From contig NZ_FUKR01000032.1 in NCBI RefSeq assembly GCF_900163835.1, positions 146,080 through 210,079 of the forward strand: 64,000 nucleotides of DNA, written 5' to 3'. The notes beneath the pieces are model-generated. The model did no database searches, was not told the origin of the DNA, and worked only from the letters and a program-made list of their open reading frames with translations. Within the stretch, counting starts at the first letter, position 1; each line of letters opens with the position of its first letter. Below are positions 7,043 to 15,321 of this stretch, piece after piece. The DNA is from Mycetocola reblochoni REB411 (GTDB taxonomy: Bacteria; Actinomycetota; Actinomycetes; Actinomycetales; Microbacteriaceae). A program made the translations under genes and the position numbers.

Positions 7043-9462
7043 CCCCTGACGCCACCCCCAGCCCCGCCGAGCGCTACGCCCGTTCGAGGCTGACGACCCG
7101 GCCGGGCCTCCAGGCGTTCCAGGCCTCGCTCACCGTCGACCTCGACCCCTTCCAGCTCGAGGCGTGTGCACGGCTGGAGGACGGTGACGGCGTCCTCGTC
7201 GCGGCACCGACGGGGGCGGGGAAGACGATCGTCGCCGAGTTCGCGATCTTCCTTGCCCTGCGCACCACGCACGACAAGGTCTTCTACACCGCGCCGATGA
7301 AGGCGATCAGCAACCAGAAGTACCAGGAGTTCGCCGAACGCTTCGGCGCGGCGGAGGTCGGGCTGCTCACGGGGGACACCTCGATCAACCCGCGCGCCCG
7401 CATCGTGGTCATGACGACCGAGGTGCTCCGCAACATGATCTACGCCGACTCCGATCTGCTTGACGACCTGGGATTCGTCGTCATGGACGAGGTGCACTAC
7501 CTCGCCGACCGCTTCCGGGGCGCCGTCTGGGAGGAGATCATCATCCACCTCTCCCCGCAGACCCGCCTCGTCGCCCTCAGCGCCACGGTCTCCAACGCCG
7601 AGGAGTTCGGCGACTGGATCCAAACCGTCCGGGGGGACACGGCGGTCATCGTCTCCGAGCACCGGCCCGTTCCGCTGGAACAGCACGCGCTGTTTGGCAC
7701 CCAGCTCATCGACCTCTTCGACGGCGACCCCGAGGACCGACGGGTGAACCCCGAGCTCGTCCAGCTCAACCGCGGTGCCGCCTCGGCACGCAGCGGCAGG
7801 GGACGGGGCCGCCGGTCCCGCCAGGACACCCGCGAGCGTCGCGGTCCACGCATCGCGCGTGCCCCGCGGTGGCGGGTGGTCGACATCCTCGAGCAGCACG
7901 ATCTCCTGCCCGCGATCTTCTTCGTGTTCAGCCGGGCCGGGTGCGACGACGCCGTGGAGCAGGTGCTTCGCTCCGGCATCGAGCTGACGACGCCGGCCGA
8001 GCGGGAGCGCACCAGGGCGATCGTCAACCGGGTCCGGCTCACGCTGACGGAGTCGGAACTGTCCACTCTGGGGTTCTGGGGGTGGAGGGACGCGCTCGAA
8101 CGGGGTGTCGCGGCACATCACGCCGGCATGCTCCCTCAGTTCAAGTCGGTCGTCGAGGAACTGTTCCAGGAGCGCCTGCTGAAGGTGGTCTTCGCCACGG
8201 AGACGCTGGCGCTCGGCGTCAACATGCCGGCCAGGACGGTCGTGCTCGAACGACTCGACAAGTTCAACGGCGAGTCGCGCGTGCCGATCACGCCGGGGGA
8301 GTACACCCAGCTGACCGGGCGCGCGGGCAGGAGGGGCATCGACGCCGAGGGACACGCCGTCGTGCAGTGGAGGGACTCACTCGCGCCCGAGGCCGTCGCC
8401 CAGCTGGCCTCGCGGCGAAGCTACCCGCTCACCTCCAGTTTCCGCCCCAGCTACAACATGGCGATCAACCTCATCGAGAGGTTCGGCAGGGACCGCTCCC
8501 GCGAGATCCTCGAGTCGTCCTTCGCCCAGTTCCAGGCCGACCGTCAGGTCGTCGGCGTTGCCCGCAAGGTCAGGGAGCAGGAGCGCACGCTCGACGGCTA
8601 TCGCGAGGCGATGCAGTGCCACCTCGGCGACTTCACCGAGTACATCGCTATCCGTTCCCGGCTCTCCGACGCGGAGAAGCGGCTCGGCAGAACGCGCAAC
8701 CGCGGCCAGGCGCAGGAGCTGCAGGCGGAGATCGACCGCGACAGGCGGCGCCTGAAGACCCATCCGTGCCACGCCTGCTCCGAGCGGGAGGACCACGCGC
8801 GCTGGGCCAACCGCTGGAACACGCTGTCCGCGAGCACGGCGCAGCTGCGGCGCGACATCGCCGCACGGACGGGCGCGGTCGCCGCCGTGTTCGACCGGGT
8901 GACCGAGGTGCTTCACGAGGCCGAGTACCTCATCACGACACCGGACGGCGAGGTGGAGGCCAGTCACACCGGTCGCATGCTCGCCCGCATCTACGGCGAG
9001 CGTGACCTCCTCGTCGCCGAGGCACTGCGGCGGCACACCTGGCGCGACCTGGACCCGGCGTCCCTGGCCGCGATGGCGGCGTGCATGGTGTACGAGCCCC
9101 GGCGCGACGACGACGAGGTGCCGGAGCAGTTCCTTCCGAAGGGGGCGTTCCGGGAGGCGCTGGCGACGACCGTGGCCCTCTGGGAGCGGCTCGACGGCAT
9201 CGAGCGAGCCCACAGGCTGCCGGGAACGGCGCCGGTCAACGCCTCGCTCGCCCCGGCGATGCACCGCTGGTCGCGTGGCGGAGACCTCGACGACGTGCTG
9301 CGGCGCGCGAACCTCGCCGCGGGCGACTTCGTGCGGATGACCAAGCAGACCATCGACCTTCTCGACCAGATCGCCCAGGTCGCGCCCGGAGGCGTCGGAC
9401 GCAACGCCCGCACAGCCGTCGACTCCCTGCGGCGAGGCATCGTCGCGTCGAGCTCGCTGTGA
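7039..9462 (+). CDS. helY: HelY, Ski2/Mtr4-like DEAD/DEAH-box helicase
   Basis: 807 aa, GTG start overlapping tatC. It has Walker A AAPTGAGKT at residues 55-63, the Walker B/DExH box MDEVHYL near 150, SAT motif III, helicase C-terminal motif QLTGRAGRRGID (motif VI), and a long C-terminal Ski2-like helical region with a Cys pair (HPCHAC). A basic Arg/Ser-rich loop interrupts the region between the two RecA domains (about 250-275). Family members are thought to unwind RNA in exosome-like decay; the role in actinobacteria is not settled. The position after tatC matches mycobacterial helY. Its stop overlaps the lnt start. Confidence 0.9.
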   Translation: MTPDATPSPAERYARSRLTTRPGLQAFQASLTVDLDPFQLEACARLEDGDGVLVAAPTGAGKTIVAEFAIFLALRTTHDKVFYTAPMKAISNQKYQEFAERFGAAEVGLLTGDTSINPRARIVVMTTEVLRNMIYADSDLLDDLGFVVMDEVHYLADRFRGAVWEEIIIHLSPQTRLVALSATVSNAEEFGDWIQTVRGDTAVIVSEHRPVPLEQHALFGTQLIDLFDGDPEDRRVNPELVQLNRGAASARSGRGRGRRSRQDTRERRGPRIARAPRWRVVDILEQHDLLPAIFFVFSRAGCDDAVEQVLRSGIELTTPAERERTRAIVNRVRLTLTESELSTLGFWGWRDALERGVAAHHAGMLPQFKSVVEELFQERLLKVVFATETLALGVNMPARTVVLERLDKFNGESRVPITPGEYTQLTGRAGRRGIDAEGHAVVQWRDSLAPEAVAQLASRRSYPLTSSFRPSYNMAINLIERFGRDRSREILESSFAQFQADRQVVGVARKVREQERTLDGYREAMQCHLGDFTEYIAIRSRLSDAEKRLGRTRNRGQAQELQAEIDRDRRRLKTHPCHACSEREDHARWANRWNTLSASTAQLRRDIAARTGAVAAVFDRVTEVLHEAEYLITTPDGEVEASHTGRMLARIYGERDLLVAEALRRHTWRDLDPASLAAMAACMVYEPRRDDDEVPEQFLPKGAFREALATTVALWERLDGIERAHRLPGTAPVNASLAPAMHRWSRGGDLDDVLRRANLAAGDFVRMTKQTIDLLDQIAQVAPGGVGRNARTAVDSLRRGIVASSSL

Positions 9463-11195
9463 GCGGCTCCCCGCGCGCGACCGCGCGCCGTTCCGGCCGT
9501 GCCCCGCTCGATGTCCCCGCCGCCGAGGGCGGGCCGATCGTGCCGGTGTGGGCGGCCGTCGTCCTCGCCGTCGGATACGGCCCCCTCACGGACCTCGCCT
9601 TCCCTGACGCGGACCTGTGGCCGCTCATCGTCCCCGGCATCGCCGTCCTGCTGGTCGCGTTGCGCGGTCGGGGATTCTGGGGCGGCATGGGCCTGGGGAC
9701 GCTCGCGGGGGCATCGTTCTACCTCATCCACATCCAGTGGGCGACGCTGTTCCTCGGCGTGGTCCCGTGGGCGGCGCTCAGCATCCTCGAGGCTCTCTTC
9801 GTCGGCGTGGGCTCCGGCCTGATCGCGCTCGCCTACCGCGTGGTCCCGCGCCACTGGCCGGGCAGTGCCGGACGGATGCTGCTTCTGCCTGCCATCGTGG
9901 CCGGGCTCTGGATCGCCAGGGAGTCGGTCAGCGGCGCATGGCCCTACGGCGGGTTCGCCTGGGGTCGGGTAGCGCTGAGTCAGTCGGAGAGCCCGCTCGC
10001 CCCGCTCGTGGCCTGGGTCGGCCTCGACGGACTCGGCTTCCTGCTCGTCTTCCTCACCGCCGCGCTGGTCGAGGCGGCCGTCGGCGGGGCCAGACTGACG
10101 GTCGGCGCGCCGTTCCCCGCGACACGCGTGCCCCGGGTCCCTTTCCCCGACCGCCCCGCCGACGCGGTCGAGCCGGTCCGCTCCCGGAGCACGCCGGGTC
10201 GACTCTGGCGCGTGCTGGTCCCGGCGATCACCGTGGTCGCACTGACCGCCTGGCCCGCCTGGAATGTGGCCGAGGCCGGCTCGCTCCGGGTCGGTGCCGT
10301 CCAGGGCAACGGGCCCGCAGGATACTTCGACCGGGCGGAGCAGGGCGAGGTCAGGGACGCGCAGTTCGAAGCGACGCTCCCTCTGATCGGCGAGGACCTG
10401 GACCTGGTGGTGTGGCCGGAGGCGTCAGCCGAGCTGGACCCGCGACGCGACGCGACGACGGAGGCCATGCTCGGCTACCTCTCCTCGAGCATCGGCGCAC
10501 CGCTGCTCGTCGGCGCCATCACTGAGCGCGACGGCGAGCTGTTCAACTCCTCGCTGCTCGTCGAGAGCGACGACGAGGGCACCGGCGTCAGCGCCCAGTA
10601 CGACAAGCACCGCCCCGTCCCGTTCGGCGAGTACGTTCCGGATCGCGCGTTCTGGGAGCCCTTCGCCCCCGAGCTGATCGGGCTGATCCAGCGTGAGTAC
10701 ACGCCGGGCACCGGTTCGGCGGCGCTGCGGATCGGCCAGCTCACCGCCGCGGTGTCGATCTGCTTCGACATCGTCGACGACGCGCTCACCAGGGACGCGG
10801 TCCGCGACGGCGCATCGGTGATCATCGCCCAGACCAACAACGCGGACTTCGGCGAGACCGACGAGAACCAGCAACAGCTCGCGATCGCACGGATGCGGGC
10901 GATCGAGACGGGCAGGAGCCTGCTCAACCTCTCGACGGTGGGGACGTCGCAGGCGATCGGCCCGGACGGAACGACGATCGCCGCGCTTCCCGCGTACACG
11001 GCCACGCAGATGGCGGTCGATCTCCCGCTGTCACGCAGCACCACCCCCGCGATCGTGATCGGGCCGGCGGTGAGCACGCTCGTCACGGTCGGCGGCCTGT
11101 CCGCCCTCGCCGCGGCAGTGGTCGTCGCCGCACGCCGACGCGGCGACGTGCTGCGAGGCGACCGTCCCCCCGCCGTCGGCGGGGGAGCGGCCTGA
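9459..11195 (+). CDS. lnt: Lnt, apolipoprotein N-acyltransferase
   Basis: 578 aa, GTG start overlapping the helY stop (GTGA). Several N-terminal membrane helices (to about 205) and one near 250-270 are followed by a nitrilase-like domain, with a final helix around 545-565. The catalytic triad is visible: Glu321 in VWPEAS, Lys383 in YDKHRPVPFGEY and Cys435 in SICFDI. Lnt adds the third acyl chain to the N-terminal cysteine of mature lipoproteins. The longer upstream frame lies inside helY and shows no Lnt-like sequence. A strong hairpin terminator follows. Confidence 0.93.
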   Translation: MSGSPRATARRSGRAPLDVPAAEGGPIVPVWAAVVLAVGYGPLTDLAFPDADLWPLIVPGIAVLLVALRGRGFWGGMGLGTLAGASFYLIHIQWATLFLGVVPWAALSILEALFVGVGSGLIALAYRVVPRHWPGSAGRMLLLPAIVAGLWIARESVSGAWPYGGFAWGRVALSQSESPLAPLVAWVGLDGLGFLLVFLTAALVEAAVGGARLTVGAPFPATRVPRVPFPDRPADAVEPVRSRSTPGRLWRVLVPAITVVALTAWPAWNVAEAGSLRVGAVQGNGPAGYFDRAEQGEVRDAQFEATLPLIGEDLDLVVWPEASAELDPRRDATTEAMLGYLSSSIGAPLLVGAITERDGELFNSSLLVESDDEGTGVSAQYDKHRPVPFGEYVPDRAFWEPFAPELIGLIQREYTPGTGSAALRIGQLTAAVSICFDIVDDALTRDAVRDGASVIIAQTNNADFGETDENQQQLAIARMRAIETGRSLLNLSTVGTSQAIGPDGTTIAALPAYTATQMAVDLPLSRSTTPAIVIGPAVSTLVTVGGLSALAAAVVVAARRRGDVLRGDRPPAVGGGAA

Positions 11196-11202
11196 GGAAT
11201 GA

Positions 11203-11240
11203 CGATGCCGCCGACCGCGAGACGGTCGACGGCATCGTTT
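11203..11240. terminator. Bidirectional hairpin between lnt and rbpA
   Basis: CGATGCCGCCGACCG pairs with CGGTCGACGGCATCG (15 bp, one mismatch) around a 5-nt loop, followed by TTT on the plus strand. It sits between convergent lnt and rbpA and can serve both. Confidence 0.85.
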
Positions 11241-11283
11241 CGGCCCCCTCGACGCGGGGCCGGGAATCAGCGGATGACCGCGC

Positions 11284-11643
11284 TCAGGCGCTGGCCTGTC
11301 CGCGACGTTCTCTGAGGTACTGCAACCGCTCCTCGAGCAGCTCCTCGAGCTCCTCGCGGCTTCGGCGCTCCAGGAGCATGTCCCAGTGCGTCCTCGCATG
11401 CTTGCCGTCCTCGTGCGTGACGTCGACCGGCTTCGAATCGACGAGGAGGACGGATTCGGCACCGCAGAATCGGCACGTCCAGGTCTCCGGCGGTTCGGCG
11501 TCGGCCGCGAACATCAGGATCATTTCCCTGGAGCACTCGGGGCACCGGTAGTGCTGTTCCGTCCGCTCAGAGAAGATGACGCCGTCCTCGCTCTGCAGGC
11601 TCTGTGAGCCCAGCCTCATCCCACGCAAACTGCGATCTGCCAT
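11284..11643 (-). CDS. rbpA: RbpA, RNA polymerase-binding protein
   Basis: 119 aa from the ATG at 11643, which has an AGGAG ribosome-binding site 7 nt upstream; a longer frame exists but has no homology. The N terminus MADRSLRGMRLGSQSLQSED matches the RbpA tail, the core has two cysteine pairs (Cys34/37 and Cys57/60), and the C-terminal helix WDMLLERRSREELEELLEER is the sigma-interaction domain. RbpA stabilises the housekeeping holoenzyme and open complexes in actinobacteria. An exact SigR/SigH-type promoter motif lies upstream, consistent with stress control known for streptomycete rbpA. Confidence 0.95.
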   Translation of the reverse strand: MADRSLRGMRLGSQSLQSEDGVIFSERTEQHYRCPECSREMILMFAADAEPPETWTCRFCGAESVLLVDSKPVDVTHEDGKHARTHWDMLLERRSREELEELLEERLQYLRERRGQASA

Positions 11644-11763
11644 TGTGTGACTCCTCTCGCCTCGCCTCTTAACAATGACGCGACGGACGCGAAAACGTCG
11701 GTTCGACCAGCGGTTCTCACAGTCAAGTACCAGGACGGCGCGCGTCAGCCCCTCATCTGTCAC

Positions 11764-11789
11764 AACGAGCGGACCGGACGAAAGATTCC
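11764..11789 (-). promoter_or_regulatory. SigR/SigH-type promoter (GGAAT-N18-GTT) of rbpA
   Basis: On the minus strand GGAAT (11789-11785) is followed after exactly 18 nt by GTT (11766-11764), matching the redox-stress ECF consensus GGAAY-N18/19-GTT. Transcription would start near 11756, leaving an rbpA leader of about 110 nt. Confidence 0.55.
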
Positions 11790-11805
11790 GTGGCCGTCCG
11801 GAACG

Positions 11806-11839
11806 GTCGCCGCCCCGTCCGGACGGACGGGGCGGCGAC
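11806..11839 (-). terminator. Perfect 16-bp inverted repeat after the SPFH gene
   Basis: GTCGCCGCCCCGTCCG is followed, 2 nt later, by its exact reverse complement. It lies downstream of the minus-strand SPFH gene. There is no U-tract, so it would be the U-less type common in actinobacteria. Confidence 0.65.
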
Positions 11840-11876
11840 GGAACCCGCTCATGGGCTCACGGCGGGGGAGCGGAGG

Positions 11877-13037
11877 TCAGTCCGTCGGACGATCCTCCGC
11901 AGGGGCGTCCGTCGTGGGACCGGCCGCGCCGGGAGTGGGCTCGGCCGCGTCGCGTGCCGCCGCGTCGTTCCGCGCGGAACGGCGACCCGAGATCAGCTGT
12001 CGCGCGATCTCCTGCAGCCGGTCGGCGTTCAGCCCCGGACCGGCGTCGTCGGCGGCGGGCCCGGCCGAACCGGTGTCGTGATCCGTGGCACCGGCCGGGG
12101 AGGGGGACCTGTGCGGTCCGGCGTCGGGTCCGGCGGCCGGCCCTCCGGGCAGGAAGCCCTTGCCGATGCCCTTGAGCGCCTCGGTCAGCTCCGAGGGGAT
12201 GATCCACAGCTTGTTCGCGCTGCCGTCGGCCAGCTGCGGCAGGGTCTGCAGGTACTGGTAGGCGAGGAGCTTCTCGTCCGGCTTGCCCTCGTGGATCGAG
12301 GCGAACACGGTCGTGATGGCCTCCGCCTCACCGTTCGCACGGAGCACCTGCGCCTTGGCGTCTCCCTCGGCCCGGAGGATGGCCGACTCGCGGGCTCCCT
12401 CTGCCTCCAGGATCGCGGACTGCTTGGTCCCCTCCGCGATGAGGATGGCCGCGCGGCGGTCCCGCTCGGCGCGCATCTGCTTCTCCATCGAGTCCTGGAT
12501 GGACACGGGCGGCTCGATCGCCTTCAGCTCGACGCGTCCCACACGGATGCCCCACTTGCCGGTCGCCTCGTCGAGCACCACCCGCAGCTGACCGTTGATG
12601 TTGTCCCGGCTGGTCAGCGCCTCTTCGAGGTTTAGGCCACCGACGACGTTGCGCAGTGTCGTCGTGGTCAGCTGCTCGACGGCGCCGAGGTAGCTCGCGA
12701 TCTCGTAGGTGGCGTCCTTGGCGTTGGTCACCTGGAAGTACACAACGGTGTCGATCGACACGACGAGGTTGTCCTCCGTGATCACCGGCTGGGGCGGGAA
12801 GGACACCACCTGCTCGCGCATGTCGATGAGGGGACGCAGCCGGTCGATGAACGGCACGACGATGTTCAGCCCCGGCTGCAGCGTCTTGTGGTACTTGCCG
12901 AGCCGCTCGACGATCCCTGCGTTCGCCTGCGGGATGATCCTGACCGACTTGAACAGGGCGACGATCACCAGCACGACGACGATCGCGACGACGATCCAGC
13001 CGACGACGGCCGCGATGTTGACGGGTTGCTCGACCAT
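11877..13037 (-). CDS. SPFH/band 7 domain membrane protein (QmcA/stomatin-like)
   Basis: 386 aa. One N-terminal membrane helix (about 9-29) is followed by an SPFH domain starting at SVRIIPQANAGIVERLGKY and containing the family segments GLNIVVPFIDRL and DTVVYFQV; a coiled alanine/glutamate-rich stretch (about 185-240, repeated ILEAEGARESAI pattern) promotes oligomer assembly. The last 90 residues are a Pro/Ala/Asp-rich tail. SPFH proteins scaffold membrane microdomains. It is co-transcribed with the upstream NfeD gene (6-bp gap), a classic pair. Confidence 0.92.
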   Translation of the reverse strand: MVEQPVNIAAVVGWIVVAIVVVLVIVALFKSVRIIPQANAGIVERLGKYHKTLQPGLNIVVPFIDRLRPLIDMREQVVSFPPQPVITEDNLVVSIDTVVYFQVTNAKDATYEIASYLGAVEQLTTTTLRNVVGGLNLEEALTSRDNINGQLRVVLDEATGKWGIRVGRVELKAIEPPVSIQDSMEKQMRAERDRRAAILIAEGTKQSAILEAEGARESAILRAEGDAKAQVLRANGEAEAITTVFASIHEGKPDEKLLAYQYLQTLPQLADGSANKLWIIPSELTEALKGIGKGFLPGGPAAGPDAGPHRSPSPAGATDHDTGSAGPAADDAGPGLNADRLQEIARQLISGRRSARNDAAARDAAEPTPGAAGPTTDAPAEDRPTD

Positions 13038-13043
13038 GTACTC

Positions 13044-13505
13044 CTACTTTCCTTGCGGGCGGGCTCGAACGATGACGTGGGCGCCGGAGACGGACTCCAC
13101 GACGACGACGCCACCGGCGGCGATGTCGTCGCCTGCACTGCGCGCCGTCCAGGTCTCGCCGTTGCCGAGCCTGGCCTGGCCCGACAGTGACGTGATGGGG
13201 GAGACGGCGACCCCGACGGAACCGACGAGAGCATCGACGTTGGACGTCGGATCGTCTCCGTTCCGATGCAGCGCGCGGCGCAGCGGTCGGCGCAGGAAGA
13301 GGATGAGCAGCAGGGCGGTGACCGCAGCGATCGTGATCGCCAGCCACCAGGGCGCGCCGAGGATGTCGGCGAGCAGGCCGACGGCGGAGCCGGTCGCCAT
13401 CATGACGAAGATGAAGTCGAGCGTCAGCATCTCGACGATGAGCAGGATGAGGATCAGGCCGACCCAGACGATCCAGCTGTGCTCGGTAAGGAATTCGATC
13501 AACAC
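13044..13505 (-). CDS. NfeD-like membrane protein
   Basis: 153 aa. It has two to three N-terminal membrane helices (about 10-70), then a soluble OB-fold domain (about 95-150, LVGSVGVAVSPI... GETWTARS) typical of short NfeD proteins. NfeD partners with SPFH proteins, here encoded immediately downstream, and is thought to modulate their assembly. It is divergent from the SDR gene across a 137-bp region that must hold both promoters; no clear boxes were found there. Confidence 0.88.
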   Translation of the reverse strand: MLIEFLTEHSWIVWVGLILILLIVEMLTLDFIFVMMATGSAVGLLADILGAPWWLAITIAAVTALLLILFLRRPLRRALHRNGDDPTSNVDALVGSVGVAVSPITSLSGQARLGNGETWTARSAGDDIAAGGVVVVESVSGAHVIVRARPQGK

Positions 13506-13642
13506 AGCCTCCGTCGCCCCACGTCTCGCCCTATGCGTCTGCCTCGACGCTAGCAGTTCGGCGGGGGCATGGGGGAGTTGTTAGGCTCGTACGGCGCTCG
13601 AATCCGGGCCGCAGCACCCCTACACAGACCCCAGGAGATCAC

Positions 13643-14404
13643 GTGACGTCACCTCTGCCCGTCGGATCCTTGACCGGCAAGACCGCCCTTGTCACCGGCT
13701 CGTCACGCGGCATCGGCGCCGACACCGTGAGCAACCTCGCCGCGGCGGGCGCACGCGTGGCCATCAACTACCGCAACAAGGAGGCCAGGGCGAGGAAGCT
13801 CGCCGACAGTATCGTCGCGGACGGCGGCGAGGCGATCATCGTCGGGGGAGACCTCACCGACCCGGCCTCCGTCGCCGACATCTTCGGCACCGTCGCCGAC
13901 GCGTTCGGCTCGCTCGACATCCTCGTCCTCAATGCCTCGGGCGGTATGGAGTCGGGCATGGCGGAGGACTACGCCATGGTGCTGAACAGGGACGCACAGC
14001 TGAACGTCCTCGATGCCGCGCTGCCCTTGCTGCACGAGGGCTCGCGTGTCGTGTTCGTCACCAGCCACCAGGCCCACTTCATCCGCGAGGTCGAGACGAT
14101 GCCGGAGTACCTCCCGGTCGCCCTGTCCAAGCGGGCGGGCGAGGATGCCCTGCGCGAGCGCATTCCTGCGCTGGCCGAGCGGGGTATCGGGTTCGTCGTC
14201 GTGTCCGGTGACATGATCGAGGGCACCATCACGGCGACGCTGCTGGAGCGGGCGAACCCCGGCGCCATCGGCGCCCGCAAGGAGTCGGCCGGCCGCCTCT
14301 ACAACGTGAACGAGTTCGCTGCAGAGGTGTCCCTCGCCGCGGTCGAGCCCGTCCCCGCGGACAACACACGCTACGTCGGTGACGTCACGGACTTCCGCGG
14401 CTGA
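13643..14404 (+). CDS. SDR-family oxidoreductase
   Basis: 253 aa, GTG start with an AGGAG site upstream. It has a Rossmann fold with the nucleotide motif TGSSRGIG (about 18-25), an NASGG strand in place of the usual NNAG, and a catalytic region in which a serine (VTSHQAHF) is present but the standard YxxxK is altered to a YLPVALSKRAGE arrangement. The substrate is unknown. The modified active site suggests either an atypical dehydrogenase or altered chemistry. It ends at a very strong terminator. Confidence 0.8.
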   Translation: MTSPLPVGSLTGKTALVTGSSRGIGADTVSNLAAAGARVAINYRNKEARARKLADSIVADGGEAIIVGGDLTDPASVADIFGTVADAFGSLDILVLNASGGMESGMAEDYAMVLNRDAQLNVLDAALPLLHEGSRVVFVTSHQAHFIREVETMPEYLPVALSKRAGEDALRERIPALAERGIGFVVVSGDMIEGTITATLLERANPGAIGARKESAGRLYNVNEFAAEVSLAAVEPVPADNTRYVGDVTDFRG

Positions 14405-14415
14405 CCACCACACCG

Positions 14416-14467
14416 GACGCCACGCGGGCGGGAACCTCGTCGGCGAGGTTCCCGCCCGCGTGGCGTC
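14416..14467. terminator. 24-bp perfect hairpin, bidirectional
   Basis: A 24-bp perfect stem (14416-14439 with 14444-14467) closes on a TCGG loop; TGTTGCT follows on the plus strand. It separates the convergent SDR and HdeD-like genes. Confidence 0.92.
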
Positions 14468-14479
14468 TGTTGCTGTGCG

Positions 14480-15064
14480 TCAGGCACCACGCCCGAGGGT
14501 GATGGCGCGCACCAGCTGGGCGATTCCGATCACGATGAGGGAGATGCCGCCGACGAGCGCGAGGGTGAGCAGGGACAGCCCCGGCGTGAACAGGACGACG
14601 AGGCCGGCGATCACGCTGACGACACCGAAGGCGACGGACCATCCCCACGACGCGCTGCGTCCGGCGACCGTGATGGCGAGCACGCCCTCGACGATCCAGC
14701 CGATGCCGACCATCAGGACGATCGCCAGCAGGGTGGCCTCGATGTTCTTGATCGCGATCACGCCGACGATCACGAGGAGGATGCCGAGGATCACGTTAAG
14801 CGCTCGCGTCCCGCCGCTCGTGCCCGTCACGAACGCTCCGATGGCGACGTAGACCACGCCGGTCACGACGAAGTACAGGCCGAACAGGATTGCGACCGCG
14901 GTCAGACTCGCCCCGGGCCAGAACGTCAGCAACACTCCGATGACCAGAGCGGCGATTCCCGATAGTGCGAGGCCGAGTCGAATTCCTTGCCGGACGCCGC
15001 CGACCAGATTGCCGAGGCCGAGGTCATCGGCGATCGTCTGACGTTCGTGCTGTGTGTCACTCAT
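14480..15064 (-). CDS. HdeD/DUF308-family membrane protein
   Basis: 194 aa from ATG 15064, which has a strong AGGAGGG ribosome-binding site. After a 35-residue hydrophilic N terminus the protein is almost entirely six short membrane helices in three similar pairs (for example GIAALVIGVLLTFWPG, GILLVIVGVIAIKN and VVSVIAGLVVLFTPG), the pattern of the DUF308/HdeD family. E. coli HdeD is linked to acid resistance; in actinobacteria the role is unknown. The gene is monocistronic, between terminators. Confidence 0.85.
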   Translation of the reverse strand: MSDTQHERQTIADDLGLGNLVGGVRQGIRLGLALSGIAALVIGVLLTFWPGASLTAVAILFGLYFVVTGVVYVAIGAFVTGTSGGTRALNVILGILLVIVGVIAIKNIEATLLAIVLMVGIGWIVEGVLAITVAGRSASWGWSVAFGVVSVIAGLVVLFTPGLSLLTLALVGGISLIVIGIAQLVRAITLGRGA

Positions 15065-15216
15065 GTCTGAACCCTCCTGATTTCTGGGACGGCGATCGGC
15101 CGTCCTCTGCCAACCGTAGCGAGTCACAGGCTCGGGAGTTGCTCCGTGCGACGCACGACGACGGATACGCCGGGATCGGTCCGCCGTCGGCGGCGCTCCA
15201 TCGTGCGCGTTGTCCG

Positions 15217-15230
15217 ATAATGCACATTAT
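15217..15230. promoter_or_regulatory. AT-rich palindrome, possible operator upstream of the HdeD-like gene
   Basis: ATAATGCACATTAT is a near-perfect 14-bp palindrome (TAATG-CA-CATTA) in GC-rich DNA, next to a TTGACA-like hexamer on the minus strand. It lies about 155 bp upstream of the HdeD-like start and could bind a MarR- or TetR-type repressor. No regulator gene is adjacent. Confidence 0.3.
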
Positions 15231-15280
15231 GTCAACTACGCGATCGGGAAACGGGTCCTTCCCCTCCCCGAGCTCCGCAG

Positions 15281-15318
15281 ATCCGTGGTCCGCGACGCGG
15301 CCGTCGCGGACCACGGAT
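15281..15318 (-). terminator. 17-bp perfect hairpin at the end of the dha operon
   Basis: ATCCGTGGTCCGCGACG and its exact reverse complement flank a CGGC loop, 3 bp beyond the dhaM stop. No U-tract. Confidence 0.8.
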
Positions 15319-15321
15319 GCG

